From NCBI RefSeq assembly GCF_024172165.1, contig NZ_JAMZEB010000002.1, positions 4,299,501 to 4,363,500 of the forward strand: a stretch of DNA of 64,000 nucleotides, in the 5' to 3' direction. Every line of letters starts with the position of its first letter. Position 1 is the first letter of the stretch. The translations under genes and the position numbers were made by a program. The notes beneath the pieces are model-generated. The model worked only from the letters and a program-made list of their open reading frames with translations. It made no database searches and was not told the origin of the DNA. Below, in pieces: positions 1-8,893 of the stretch. Origin of the DNA: Nonomuraea thailandensis (GTDB lineage Bacteria > Actinomycetota > Actinomycetes > Streptosporangiales > Streptosporangiaceae).

Positions 1-68
1 ACGGACAGCACCGACGGCGCGCGGTCGTCATCCGGCTGCCGATCCGCCGCGGTTGTCAGCAGTTGCAT
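1..68 (-). CDS. 5' end of an unidentified gene running off the left edge
   Basis: An ATG at 66-68 (minus strand) opens a frame that stays open to base 1 and encodes 22 residues starting MQLLTTAADRQ. Third codon positions are mostly G or C, as expected for coding DNA here. The alternative minus-strand frame closes at base 28. The start lies 70 bp from a near-perfect iron box, so the gene is probably iron-repressed, for instance a siderophore export or uptake component. The visible residues are too few to name a family; the function is inference from the operator only. Confidence 0.45.
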   Translation of the reverse strand, partial: MQLLTTAADRQPDDDRAPSVLS

Positions 69-137
69 CGAGTTCCGATCCCGTCAGGCGCGAAGGGCCG
101 CCGTCCATCGCGGCAGGCCCTCCCCGAACGACTAAAG

Positions 138-156
138 TTAGGTAAGCCTTGCCTAA
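138..156. promoter_or_regulatory. Iron box (DtxR/IdeR-type operator)
   Basis: The 19-bp sequence TTAGGTAAGCCTTGCCTAA matches the IdeR/DtxR consensus (TWAGGTWAGSCTWACCTWA) at 18 of 19 positions by eye. It lies 70 bp upstream of the leftward ATG at 68 and about 180 bp upstream of the rightward flavin reductase-like gene, so it could control either or both. Repression by iron-loaded regulator is known for the family and inferred here. Confidence 0.75.
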
Positions 157-339
157 TTTGATCGGAAAGTCCGCATCTGTCAAGGAGCGTTCCGGAGTGG
201 CCGCCGAAGTTACGAGCGACGTCCCTGATGGGGCAGCCTGAGGACGGGCGGCGCCCGCGGGCGGACGCCTTCGCCGGCCTGCCGGCCCCGAACGGGAGGT
301 CCGAAGTCCGCCAGCGCGGGCCGGAGGCAGGGGCAAGAG

Positions 340-1029
340 TTGGTGCCCATGAACAACACCGTGATGAACGAGCACGTCCGGATCGAGCCGAACATCCTCT
401 ACTTCGGCACCCCCGTCGTGCTGATCTCGTCGTCGAACGAGGACGGCACCCCCAACCTGGCCCCCATGTCGTCGGCGTTCTGGCTGGGCTGGCGCGGCAT
501 GCTGGGGCTGGGCCCGAGGGCGAAGACCGCCGCCAACCTGCGCAGGACCCGCGAGTGCGTGCTGAACCTGCCCTCCGACGCGCTCGCGGCGGCGGTGGAC
601 CGGCTGGCGCTCACCACGGGCTCCGATCCGGTGCCCGAGCGCAAGTACGAGCGGGGTTACCGGCATGTGAGCGACAAGTTCGGGCACGCGGGGCTCACCG
701 CCGTGCCGTCGGAGGCGGTGGCGCCGCCGCGGGTGGCCGAGTGCCCGGTCGCGATGGAGTGCGTGGTGGAGGCGGTGCATCCGATGGCCGACGGCGGCAC
801 GCTCGCCTTCGAGGTGCGGGTCGTGCGGGTGTGGGCGCACGAGGAGATCCGGCTCGCCGGGACGGACGACCACATCGACCCCGACGCGTGGCGACCGCTG
901 ATCATGAGCTTCCAGAAGTTCTACGGGCTGGGGCCGCAGGCGCATCCGTCGAGGCTGGCGAGCATCCCCGAGCGGCTCTACCGGACGACCGACATCGACC
1001 GGGCCCGCTCGGAGGCGCCCGCGCTCTGA
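340..1029 (+). CDS. Flavin reductase-like domain protein
   Basis: The 229-residue protein has the split-barrel flavin reductase-like fold signature: an N-terminal strand with 'VLISSSNEDGTPNLAPMSS' (about residues 21-39), then 'MLGLGP' and an 'RECVLNL' strand. Such proteins bind FMN and act as NAD(P)H:flavin reductases or small flavoproteins in the cytoplasm. The start is uncertain: TTG 340, GTG 343 and ATG 349 are in frame, and the purine-rich GGAGG at 323-327 best fits 340/343. It is the first gene to the right of the iron box, so a ferric reductase role is possible but unproven. It converges on the oxidoreductase at 1109. Confidence 0.75.
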   Translation: MVPMNNTVMNEHVRIEPNILYFGTPVVLISSSNEDGTPNLAPMSSAFWLGWRGMLGLGPRAKTAANLRRTRECVLNLPSDALAAAVDRLALTTGSDPVPERKYERGYRHVSDKFGHAGLTAVPSEAVAPPRVAECPVAMECVVEAVHPMADGGTLAFEVRVVRVWAHEEIRLAGTDDHIDPDAWRPLIMSFQKFYGLGPQAHPSRLASIPERLYRTTDIDRARSEAPAL

Positions 1030-1108
1030 TCCCGTCCGGCCTGCCGAGGCACGCCCGCCTGGCCACCGGGGGGCGCGTCGGGCCGGGCGCCTTCCGGGGT
1101 GCCGCACG

Positions 1109-2023
1109 TCAGGCGGGCGTGGTCACGTCCAGGACGGCCTTGCCCGCGACGCGCCGCTCCAGCAGCGCCTGCGCGGCCTCGGCGATGCGCTCCCAGGAGC
1201 CGCGCCAGCCGATCTCCGGTGACAGCCGCCCCGCCGCGGCGAAGCCGAGCAGCGTCGCGAGGTCCGGCCCGAACTCGCGAACGTCGCCGAACGTGCTCAT
1301 CGTCCTGGCGGGCCCGACGGAGAACAGCGAGTACGGCTCGAACACGGCCGGCTCGCCGGACGCCCAGCCGATGTTCTGCACGCTCCCGCCGGGCGCCAGG
1401 AGCGGCCAGGCCGCGACGAGCTGGGGCCCGCCCACGTTGTCGAGGATGAGGTCGACGGGCCGGTCGATGCCTTCCAGCCCGACCACCACCTCGTGGGCGC
1501 CCAGCCCGGCCAGACCCTCGCCACGCGCCGCCGACCCCACCGAGGCGATCACGTGGGCGCCGCCCAGGGCGGCGAGCTGCACGGCGTACCGCCCGACGCC
1601 GCCCGCGGCGCCGGTGACCAGCACCCGCCGCCCCAGGATGTCGCGGGTGCGCAACGTGCGCAGCGCGGTGACGCCGGCCATCGGGAGCGCGGCGGCGTCG
1701 GCGAGCTCCACCCGCCCGGGAACCTCGGCGACCGCGGTGCTGTCCACGGCCATGCGCTGTGCCCACGCGCCGGCGCCGAACGCCGCGACCCTGGTTCCTT
1801 CGGCGGGCCCGGTCCCGTCGGCCGCGGCGCGCACGACGACTCCGGCGGCGTCGTAGCCGTGCACGGTCCCGGCCGGCCGCCGACCGGCGAAGGCCACTTC
1901 GCCCCGGTTGAGGGAGATGTGCCGCACGTCGATCAGGAGCTGGTGCGGTGCCGGCTCGGGCTCGGCGGCGGTGGCGAGGCGCAGGGATCCGGGGGCGTCG
2001 GGGTCGACGATGAGTGCGCGCAT
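1109..2023 (-). CDS. Zinc-independent alcohol dehydrogenase / quinone oxidoreductase (MDR family)
   Basis: This 304-residue medium-chain dehydrogenase/reductase has an N-terminal GroES-like domain ('ISLNRGEVAFAG', 'GYDAAGVV') and a Rossmann domain with the dinucleotide motif 'GAAGGVG' near residue 150. It lacks the cysteines of zinc-binding relatives, so an NADPH-dependent quinone or enone reductase is likely. The ATG at 2023 is preceded by GAGAGGGA at good spacing; an apparent upstream extension runs through the neighbour's repeat tract and is not real. It is divergent from a TetR gene with palindromes between them, so that TetR protein probably represses it. The substrate is unknown. Confidence 0.85.
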   Translation of the reverse strand: MRALIVDPDAPGSLRLATAAEPEPAPHQLLIDVRHISLNRGEVAFAGRRPAGTVHGYDAAGVVVRAAADGTGPAEGTRVAAFGAGAWAQRMAVDSTAVAEVPGRVELADAAALPMAGVTALRTLRTRDILGRRVLVTGAAGGVGRYAVQLAALGGAHVIASVGSAARGEGLAGLGAHEVVVGLEGIDRPVDLILDNVGGPQLVAAWPLLAPGGSVQNIGWASGEPAVFEPYSLFSVGPARTMSTFGDVREFGPDLATLLGFAAAGRLSPEIGWRGSWERIAEAAQALLERRVAGKAVLDVTTPA

Positions 2024-2048
2024 GTCCGTCCCTCTCGTGAGGAGTGAT

Positions 2049-2101
2049 GCGGACCGGCGGTCCGCTTGGCTGGACGGTAGCATAATCGGACCGATAGTCC
2101 G
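2049..2101. promoter_or_regulatory. Operator region between oxidoreductase and TetR gene
   Basis: Two inverted repeats lie between the divergent starts: GCGGACC-N3-GGTCCGC at 2049-2065 and CGGAC-N5-GTCCG at 2087-2101. They share the half-site CGGAC, which fits two binding sites for one TetR-family dimer controlling both directions. Confidence 0.6.
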
Positions 2102-2122
2102 CATTCGTCCGTGAGAGGTCCC

Positions 2123-2944
2123 ATGGCAGCCCGCCGCACCGACGCCGACGCCGACACCGACACCGACGCCGACGCCGACGGCACAGACACCACTGCGAGC
2201 CCCTCCGGCGTTGTGAGCACGAGCGGCGCCGCAAGCACGGGCGGCGCTGGGAGCACGAGCAGCGCTGGGAGCACGAGCGGCGCCGCAAGCACGGGCGGCG
2301 CGGGGAACGCCGCGAGCACGGCGAACGCGGCAGGCGCAGAGCGCGGCGAGCACGCCGGGAGCGGCGGGAGCGGCGAGCGGTCCGAACGCGCCGATGCCGC
2401 CAGGAACCGGCGGGCGGTGCTGCGCGCGACCGAGCGGCTCCTGGCCGAGGGCGGCGGGGACCACGTGTCGCTCGACCGGGTGGCCGCGCTGGCCGGAGTG
2501 GGCAAGGGCACGGTGTTCCGCCGGTTCGGCAGCCGGGCCGGCCTCCTGCAGGCACTGCTCGAAGAGCGCTCGCGCGAGCTGCGGGAGGCGGTCGCGAGCG
2601 GCCCGCCACCGCTCGGCCCCGGCGCACCCGCCCGCGAGCGCCTGCACGCCTTCCTGGACGGGCTCGGCGCCATCGCCGAAGGCAACGCCGTCCTGCTGGC
2701 GGCGCACGAGCAGGCGTGCGCCGAGGACAGGTACGACGATCCGAGCTACCGGTTCTGGCACGCCCATCTCAGCGCCCTGTTCGCCGCCGAACGCCCCGAC
2801 CTGGACGCGGACTTCCTGTCCCACGCCCTGCTCGCGGTCTTCGACGGCGACCTGATCCGCCACCTGACACCGCCCGGCGACCCCCGCCGCTTCACCCGTT
2901 CCGTGCAGGAGACGGCAGCGGCGCTGCTCGGCCCCCGCTCCTGA
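2123..2944 (+). CDS. TetR-family regulator with long repeat-rich N-terminus
   Basis: The C-terminal ~180 residues are a normal TetR/AcrR repressor: an HTH at about residues 95-140 ('VSLDRVAALAGVGKGTVFRRF') followed by an all-helical ligand domain. The first ~90 residues are low complexity, made of Asp/Thr runs then Ala-Ser-Thr-Gly repeats such as 'GAASTGGAGSTS'. The 30-bp block at 2217-2246 recurs exactly at 2271-2300. Most family members lack such an extension. ATG 2123 and GTG 2111 are both possible; GAGAGG sits just before 2123. A start downstream of the repeats cannot be excluded. It probably represses the divergent oxidoreductase. Confidence 0.8.
   Translation: MAARRTDADADTDTDADADGTDTTASPSGVVSTSGAASTGGAGSTSSAGSTSGAASTGGAGNAASTANAAGAERGEHAGSGGSGERSERADAARNRRAVLRATERLLAEGGGDHVSLDRVAALAGVGKGTVFRRFGSRAGLLQALLEERSRELREAVASGPPPLGPGAPARERLHAFLDGLGAIAEGNAVLLAAHEQACAEDRYDDPSYRFWHAHLSALFAAERPDLDADFLSHALLAVFDGDLIRHLTPPGDPRRFTRSVQETAAALLGPRS
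2217..2300 (+). repeat. In-frame tandem repeat tract in the TetR gene
   Basis: A 30-bp block is repeated exactly 54 bp apart (2217-2246 and 2271-2300) within a longer tract of related Ala/Ser/Thr/Gly codons. Periods are multiples of three, so the reading frame is kept. Confidence 0.8.
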
Positions 2945-3177
2945 CGAACGACCGGAACCCGCGGATGTGATCTTCGGCACACCGGCCGGCGGACCCGGCC
3001 CGCCCGGGCGGCGGCACGCGGGTACAGTGACCTGCCGTGGCCGGTCGGCCTGGGGGCCGCCCACCAGGACGGGGCCGCCGGGCCGTGATCGCCCTCCGGC
3101 GGCCTGGCGGAAAAACCGCGAACAAGGACGCCCGCATCGGGCAATCAGCGCCGACCCTCCTTCGAGAAAGGCGCCGG

Positions 3178-3771
3178 ATGCATGACCCTTCTGCCCACCT
3201 CTCCACCCCCGTGGCCGCGGATCCGGACGACGCGTCGGTCATCGCGAACTCGCGCCACGAGCCCGAGTGGTTCTCGGTGATCTTCGACCGGTACTTCACG
3301 GCGATCCACCGCTACGTCGCCGCCAGGCTCGGGCCCACCGCCGCCGACGACGTGGCCGCGGAGACGTTCCTGGCCGGCTTCGACCAGCGCGACCGCTACG
3401 ACCTGACCCGCCCGGAGGCCAAGGCCTGGTTGTACGGCATCGCCACCAACCTCATCGGCCGCCATCGCCGCGACGAGCTCCGCCTCTACCGGGCGCTCAG
3501 CCGCGCGGCCGGCCGCGACGACATCGAGAACCACGCCGACCGGGTCGCCGACCGGGTGACCGCCGAGCAGCTCAGCCCGCGGCTGGCGCGCGGACTGAAG
3601 AGCCTGCCGCGGGGCGACCGTGACGCGCTGATGCTCGTCGCCTGCGCCGGCCTCAGCTACGCGGAGGCGGCGTTCGCCCTGGGCGTTCCGATCGGCACCG
3701 TCAGCTCGCGGCTGAACCGGGCCAGAGCGAGGCTGCGCAAGACGCTGGGCCACGCGGCGAAGGAGGTCTGA
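3178..3771 (+). CDS. ECF-type RNA polymerase sigma factor
   Basis: This 197-residue protein carries sigma region 2 (about residues 30-100, with 'YVAARLGPTAADDVAAETF' and 'AKAWLYGIATNLI') and region 4 ('LPRGDRDALMLVACAGLSY' followed by 'IGTVSSRLNRARARLRK'). It directs RNA polymerase to a set of stress-type promoters. ATG 3178 has GAGAAAGG six bases upstream. A GTG at 3037, eight bases after a TACAGT box at 3023-3028, would give a longer leaderless product with an unconserved-looking basic N-terminus. The next gene starts 3 bp after the stop and encodes its likely membrane partner. Confidence 0.88.
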   Translation: MHDPSAHLSTPVAADPDDASVIANSRHEPEWFSVIFDRYFTAIHRYVAARLGPTAADDVAAETFLAGFDQRDRYDLTRPEAKAWLYGIATNLIGRHRRDELRLYRALSRAAGRDDIENHADRVADRVTAEQLSPRLARGLKSLPRGDRDALMLVACAGLSYAEAAFALGVPIGTVSSRLNRARARLRKTLGHAAKEV

Positions 3772-3774
3772 GTC

Positions 3775-4860
3775 ATGGAAGAGCTGCACGAACTGCGCCG
3801 CCATCACGACGCGATGCCGGAGCCCGCCACGGAGACCATCGGCGCGGCACGTACGCGTCTCGAGACGCACATGCGCGGAAGCCGCCGGCGGCCCGCCCGC
3901 CGGATCCGCCCGATGTGGGCGCTGACCGTCGCCGCGACGGCCGCCGCCGCGCTGGCCGTGGCCGTGACGGTCGTTCCCGGCCCGGCGAAGGACGCGCGAA
4001 CCCACCAGCCCCAGCCGCCCGCCGTCACCGAGCTCCGGCTGCGCCCGGTGGCCGACGCCCAGGACGTGGCCGACAACGCGGCGTTCCTGGCCGGCGGCGA
4101 GCCCGCGTGGACGGCCGGGCCCACGCAGTGGGGCTACGTCAAGAGCCTGCGTGCCCGGACCCGGGTGGACGGCGGGCAGTGGCTGCGCGGCGAGCCGGCG
4201 GCGACGGACACCCACGAGCAGTGGCGGCGGCTCGACGACAAGGCGTTCGCCGCCATGGAGAAGGGCAAGCTCAGGGTGTACGAGGGGTCGGAGTTCGAGG
4301 TGACCTACCCCTACCTGCTCGCCCTGCCGGCCGACGCCGATCGGCTGCTGGCCCGGATCTACGGGACGGTGGACGCCGAGAGCGCCAGGAACCGCGCCTC
4401 CCTCCAGGACAGGGCCCGGCAGCGGGCGCGGGCCACGGGCAGGACGCCCGAGGAGGCCGAGCGCCTGGCCGCGGAGGCGGCGCCACCCCTGACCTCCATC
4501 GAGCGCGACAGGTGGGCGTTCCAGCTGATCGCGATGGGCATGGGAGACGCCGCGCTCCCGCCCAGGCTGCGGGCCGCCATGTACGGCGCCATGGCCGCGA
4601 TCCCGGGCGTCCGGTACGAGGAGGGCTCCTCCGACCTGCTCGATCGCCGGGGCATCACCCTCTACCACGTCCTGGACGGCTATCTGCGCGACGAGATCTT
4701 CATCGATCCGAAGACGTACGCGTACCTGGGCTACCGCACCGTCGTGGTCAGAAACCACCAGGACGGCCCCCTCCGCACGATGAAGAAGGGCGAGATCCAC
4801 AACTGGGACGCCCTGGTCGAGGCCGCCGTCGTCGACCGGGCCGGGCAACGGCCCGGCTGA
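3775..4860 (+). CDS. CU044_5270-family membrane protein, likely sigma-factor partner
   Basis: The 361-residue protein has a short basic cytoplasmic N-terminus (about 45 residues), one membrane segment at about 47-67 ('ALTVAATAAAALAVAVTVV'), and a large predicted extracellular domain. This layout and its place right behind an ECF sigma gene match the CU044_5270 family, common in actinomycetes. An anti-sigma or signal-sensing role is inferred from gene order; no zinc-binding HxxxCxxC motif is visible in the short cytoplasmic tail. AGGAGG at 3761-3766 is eight bases before the start. Confidence 0.8.
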   Translation: MEELHELRRHHDAMPEPATETIGAARTRLETHMRGSRRRPARRIRPMWALTVAATAAAALAVAVTVVPGPAKDARTHQPQPPAVTELRLRPVADAQDVADNAAFLAGGEPAWTAGPTQWGYVKSLRARTRVDGGQWLRGEPAATDTHEQWRRLDDKAFAAMEKGKLRVYEGSEFEVTYPYLLALPADADRLLARIYGTVDAESARNRASLQDRARQRARATGRTPEEAERLAAEAAPPLTSIERDRWAFQLIAMGMGDAALPPRLRAAMYGAMAAIPGVRYEEGSSDLLDRRGITLYHVLDGYLRDEIFIDPKTYAYLGYRTVVVRNHQDGPLRTMKKGEIHNWDALVEAAVVDRAGQRPG

Positions 4861-4999
4861 CCCCGCTACCGGTGGGCGCCGTCGCGCGGGCAGGACCCAC
4901 GTGCGATGCGGCATCGGTGAGCACCCACCACCTGCCGGGGACGGCATCCGCTCCTCCGCGCCACTGCTCCTCGCTGCGGCGCCGCCGTACGGTCAAATC

Positions 5000-5266
5000 A
5001 TGCGGCGCATCGCCAGAGTGCTCGGGGGGCTGATCCTCCTCGCCCTCCCCGGCCTGCTCCTCGTGTGGGCGACCGCCGGCGGCGCGCTCTCGTGGCCGGC
5101 CGTGCCGGCCGGCGCGCTGCTCCTGCCGGCTTGTGCGATCGCCGGCCTGGCGCTGTTCGTCCTGTTCGGGCTCATCGTGCCGGAGCGTTTCCTGTCCAAG
5201 GGCGAGGGCGGCGAGGGTGTCACCCACCGGACGATGAAGGACGGCCGCACCGTCTTCTGGTGGTGA
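5000..5266 (+). CDS. Small membrane protein, function unknown
   Basis: The 88-residue protein has two hydrophobic segments (about residues 7-27 and 38-60) and a charged C-terminal tail ending in 'KDGRTVFWW'. No family is recognised. A TACGGT box at 4988-4993 lies six bases before ATG 5000, suggesting a leaderless transcript and supporting this start over a longer in-frame extension to 4901. It stands alone between the sigma-factor pair and the aldo/keto reductase. Confidence 0.6.
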   Translation: MRRIARVLGGLILLALPGLLLVWATAGGALSWPAVPAGALLLPACAIAGLALFVLFGLIVPERFLSKGEGGEGVTHRTMKDGRTVFWW

Positions 5267-5276
5267 CCCGCCCCCT

Positions 5277-5338
5277 CTAACGGCACATTCGTGCCGTTAG
5301 TGTGCTACCGTTCTTAACGGGAAATCCGGCCCGTTTAA
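5277..5338. promoter_or_regulatory. Two inverted repeats upstream of the aldo/keto reductase
   Basis: A perfect inverted repeat, CTAACGGCAC-N4-GTGCCGTTAG (5277-5300), is followed by an imperfect one, TTAACGGG-N8-CCCGTTTAA (5314-5338). There is no T-run, so operator use is more likely than termination. No regulator gene is adjacent. Confidence 0.55.
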
Positions 5339-5348
5339 GGATGGAATC

Positions 5349-6401
<1,053 letters not shown>

Positions 6402-6416
6402 CATCCACGACGACCG

Positions 6417-6440
6417 CGGCCCGGGCGGGCGCCCGGGCCG
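6417..6440. terminator. Bidirectional hairpin terminator
   Basis: CGGCCCGGGC-N4-GCCCGGGCCG forms a perfect 10-bp stem between the convergent aldo/keto reductase and acyl-CoA ligase genes, abutting the ligase stop codon. Confidence 0.7.
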
Positions 6441-8039
6441 TCACACCCCGGGCCGGCTCTCCGGGTGGCCGACGCCCTGGATCGCGTGTTCTCCCCTGAC
6501 GAGCCGGTCCCGCTCCACCTTCCCTGTCGGGTTCCGCGGCACCGACGGCACGAACTCGACGTCGCGCGGCGCCTTGAACCCGGCCAGCTCCTCCTTGACC
6601 GCCCGCCTGAGCTCGGCCGCCGACAGCCGGGCCCCCTCCGCCGCGACCACGTACGCGGCCAGCCGCTGCCCGTACTCCTCGTCCGGCACCCCGAGCACCG
6701 CCACGTCGGCCACGCCGGGGACGCGGGCCAGGACGTTCTCCACCTCCTGGGGGAACACGTTCTCTCCACCGGAGACGATCATTTCGTCGTCGCGCCCGTC
6801 GATGAACAGCAGGCCCCGCTCGTCCCGGTGCCCGAGGTCGCCCGTGGCGAGCAGCCCGTCCGATCCTCCGCCCGCCCCGAACGTCAGGCCGCCGCCGACG
6901 AGCACCCGCCCCACCTGCCCGGCCGGCTGCTCGCGCCCGCCGGCGCCCTCGATCCGCACGGTCGCGCCGCGCGGCGGGCGGCCGACGGTGCCGGGGGCGG
7001 TGCGCAGGTCGGCGGGGGTGGCCAGGGCGGCCCAGCCGGCCTCCGTGGAGCCGTAGAGGTTGTGCAGCACGTCGCCGTAGGCGTCCATGAACGCGGTCGC
7101 CAGGTCCGGCCGCAGCGCCGAGCCGCCGCAGACCACCACGCGCAGGTGCGGCAGCCGCCGGGGCGCGCAGGCCAGCAGGCGTCTCAGCATCACGGGCACG
7201 GCCACCAGCGTTCCGGCCCGGTGCCGGTCGAGGGCGTCGAGCACGGCCTCGGGGTCGAAGCGGCGCATGAGCACGACCGGGCAGCCGAGCACGAGCGCGG
7301 CGGCGTACCAGAGCAGCCCGAGCCCGTGGAACAGCGGCGGCGCGATGAGCATCGGCTCCCCGCCGCGCACCGGCACGGTCGTCAGCATCGCCAGGAACGG
7401 CTCGATCACGCCGGCCGGGGAGAGCCGCCGCGGCGCCCCCTTGGGCACCCCGGTCGTCCCGGACGTGAGCAGCACCAGCCGTCCGGCCCGCCGCGGGATC
7501 GGCGCCTCACCCGCACCGCCGCCTTCCCTGATCAGCGCGTCCAGGTCGCCCGTCCGGGGCCCGTCGAAGTCGACCCGGGGCAGGCCGGGGTCGGCGACGA
7601 GCGCGTGCACGCCCTCCCGCCGCAGCACGTCCCGCAGGCGCGGCCCGGCCAGCCCGGTGTTGAGCAGCAGCAGGTCGGCCCCCAGCCGGGACACGGCCGC
7701 GACCGCCTCAGCGAACCCCCGGTCGTTGGGCCACATGACCGCCACCGTCCTGCCGGGCCCCGCCCCGAGCCTGCGGTGCAGGCCCGCCGCCAGCGCCGCG
7801 GCCCGGGCGTCGAGCTCGGCGAACGTGAGCGTCCCCGCCTCGTCCACGACGGCCGGCCGGTCGGGCCAGCGCGCCGCCGCGGCGGCCGAACCCGTGGCGG
7901 GCGTCAGGTGGAAGTGCCGGTACGCCTCCACGACGCGGGCGAGCGCGGAGGGGTGCACCGGGCCGAGCAGCCCGTTGCGGATGAGCGCGGGGGCGGCTTC
8001 GAGTCCGAAGCCGCCCAGGTCGGCCAGCCTTCCGAGCAT
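6441..8039 (-). CDS. Acyl-CoA synthetase / AMP-dependent ligase (FadD-like)
   Basis: This 532-residue adenylate-forming enzyme activates a carboxylic acid as acyl-AMP and then usually acyl-CoA. Core motifs are 'LLTSGTTGVPKG' (about residues 190-201), 'YGSTEAG', 'ATGDLGHRD' and 'GRDDEMIVSGGENVFPQEVE', with the terminal lysine region 'NPTGKVERD'. Overall it resembles mycobacterial-type FadD acyl-CoA synthetases. ATG 8039 matches the usual N-terminus, with GAGGAAAGG 13 bases upstream; the longer frame to 8105 has no such support. It follows the ABC permease by 72 bp on the same strand, so the imported compound may be its substrate (inference). Confidence 0.85.
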   Translation of the reverse strand: MLGRLADLGGFGLEAAPALIRNGLLGPVHPSALARVVEAYRHFHLTPATGSAAAAARWPDRPAVVDEAGTLTFAELDARAAALAAGLHRRLGAGPGRTVAVMWPNDRGFAEAVAAVSRLGADLLLLNTGLAGPRLRDVLRREGVHALVADPGLPRVDFDGPRTGDLDALIREGGGAGEAPIPRRAGRLVLLTSGTTGVPKGAPRRLSPAGVIEPFLAMLTTVPVRGGEPMLIAPPLFHGLGLLWYAAALVLGCPVVLMRRFDPEAVLDALDRHRAGTLVAVPVMLRRLLACAPRRLPHLRVVVCGGSALRPDLATAFMDAYGDVLHNLYGSTEAGWAALATPADLRTAPGTVGRPPRGATVRIEGAGGREQPAGQVGRVLVGGGLTFGAGGGSDGLLATGDLGHRDERGLLFIDGRDDEMIVSGGENVFPQEVENVLARVPGVADVAVLGVPDEEYGQRLAAYVVAAEGARLSAAELRRAVKEELAGFKAPRDVEFVPSVPRNPTGKVERDRLVRGEHAIQGVGHPESRPGV

Positions 8040-8111
8040 CTGCGCACCAGGCCTTTCCTCAGGACAGGAGGTACGCGTACCCGCCCGCGCCGCGACGGAA
8101 CGCACCCCGGC

Positions 8112-8888
8112 TCAGCGGACGGCCGCGGTCTCCCGTACCCAGGGCAGCAGCAGCCGCTCCACCAGCACCAGCGCGTAGAACAACGCGATGCTCATGATGC
8201 CGAGCAGCCCGATGGCGGCGAACGCCAGCGCCGTGTCCGAGCTCCCGCCCGCCTGCACGATCACGAACCCCAGCCCCGCGTCCCCCGCGCTGAACTCCCC
8301 GATCACCGCGCCCACCGACGCCAGCGGCATCGCCACCTTCAACCCCACGAAGACCTGCGGCAACGCGCCCGGGAACCGGATCTTCACGAACGTCTGCCAC
8401 CGCGGCGTGTCGAGCGACCTGGCCAGCTCCACCAGCTCCGGCGGCGTCGCGGCCAGCCCGCCCGCCACCGACAGCACGACGGGGAAGAAGCACACCAGCA
8501 GCGCCATGACCACCTTCGGCTGCTGCCCGAATCCCATCCACACCACCAGCAGCGGCGCCAGCGCCACCTTCGGGACCGCGTTGAACGCCACCAGCAGCGG
8601 ATAGAACATCAGCTCCGCCACCCGGAACGCCGCGATCGCCATCCCGATCGCCAGCCCGCACACCACCGACAGCACGAACCCGAGCACCGTCTCGCCCAGC
8701 GTGATGACGGCCTGCTCCAGCAGGTACCCGGGAAGGCGCAGGAACGCCGCCACCACGCCGGCGGGCGAGGGCAGGATGATCTCCGGGATCGCGAACGCCG
8801 ACGCCACCAGCGCCCACGCGCCGACCGCGACGACCACGCCCAGCGTGGACCAGCCCGCCGCGCTCACCGCGTCGCGGCCGCGCTCCAC
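8112..8888 (-). CDS. ABC transporter permease (SsuC/NMT1 type)
   Basis: This ~258-residue inner-membrane protein has about six hydrophobic segments and the cytoplasmic EAA-type coupling loop 'ELARSLDTPRWQTFVKIRFP' that contacts the ATPase. It belongs to the BPD permease family that serves sulfonate, nitrate or pyrimidine-precursor importers. GTG 8888 starts six bases after the stop of the binding-protein gene; GTG 8867 is an in-frame alternative. It works with the binding protein at 8894 and probably the ATPase encoded divergently at 10005. Confidence 0.87.
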   Translation of the reverse strand: MERGRDAVSAAGWSTLGVVVAVGAWALVASAFAIPEIILPSPAGVVAAFLRLPGYLLEQAVITLGETVLGFVLSVVCGLAIGMAIAAFRVAELMFYPLLVAFNAVPKVALAPLLVVWMGFGQQPKVVMALLVCFFPVVLSVAGGLAATPPELVELARSLDTPRWQTFVKIRFPGALPQVFVGLKVAMPLASVGAVIGEFSAGDAGLGFVIVQAGGSSDTALAFAAIGLLGIMSIALFYALVLVERLLLPWVRETAAVR

Positions 8889-8893
8889 CCGGC

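Noticed and set aside
3037..3177. Leaderless 47-residue N-terminal extension of the ECF sigma factor
   Set aside because: TACAGT eight bases before GTG 3037 is tempting, but the extension is Arg/Gly/Pro-rich without sigma-factor similarity and a good ribosome site precedes ATG 3178; it may mark only the transcript start.
5277..5300. Palindrome after the small membrane protein as a terminator
   Set aside because: It lies 10 bp after that gene and could terminate, but a second related repeat follows and both sit at the promoter of the next gene, so an operator reading was preferred.
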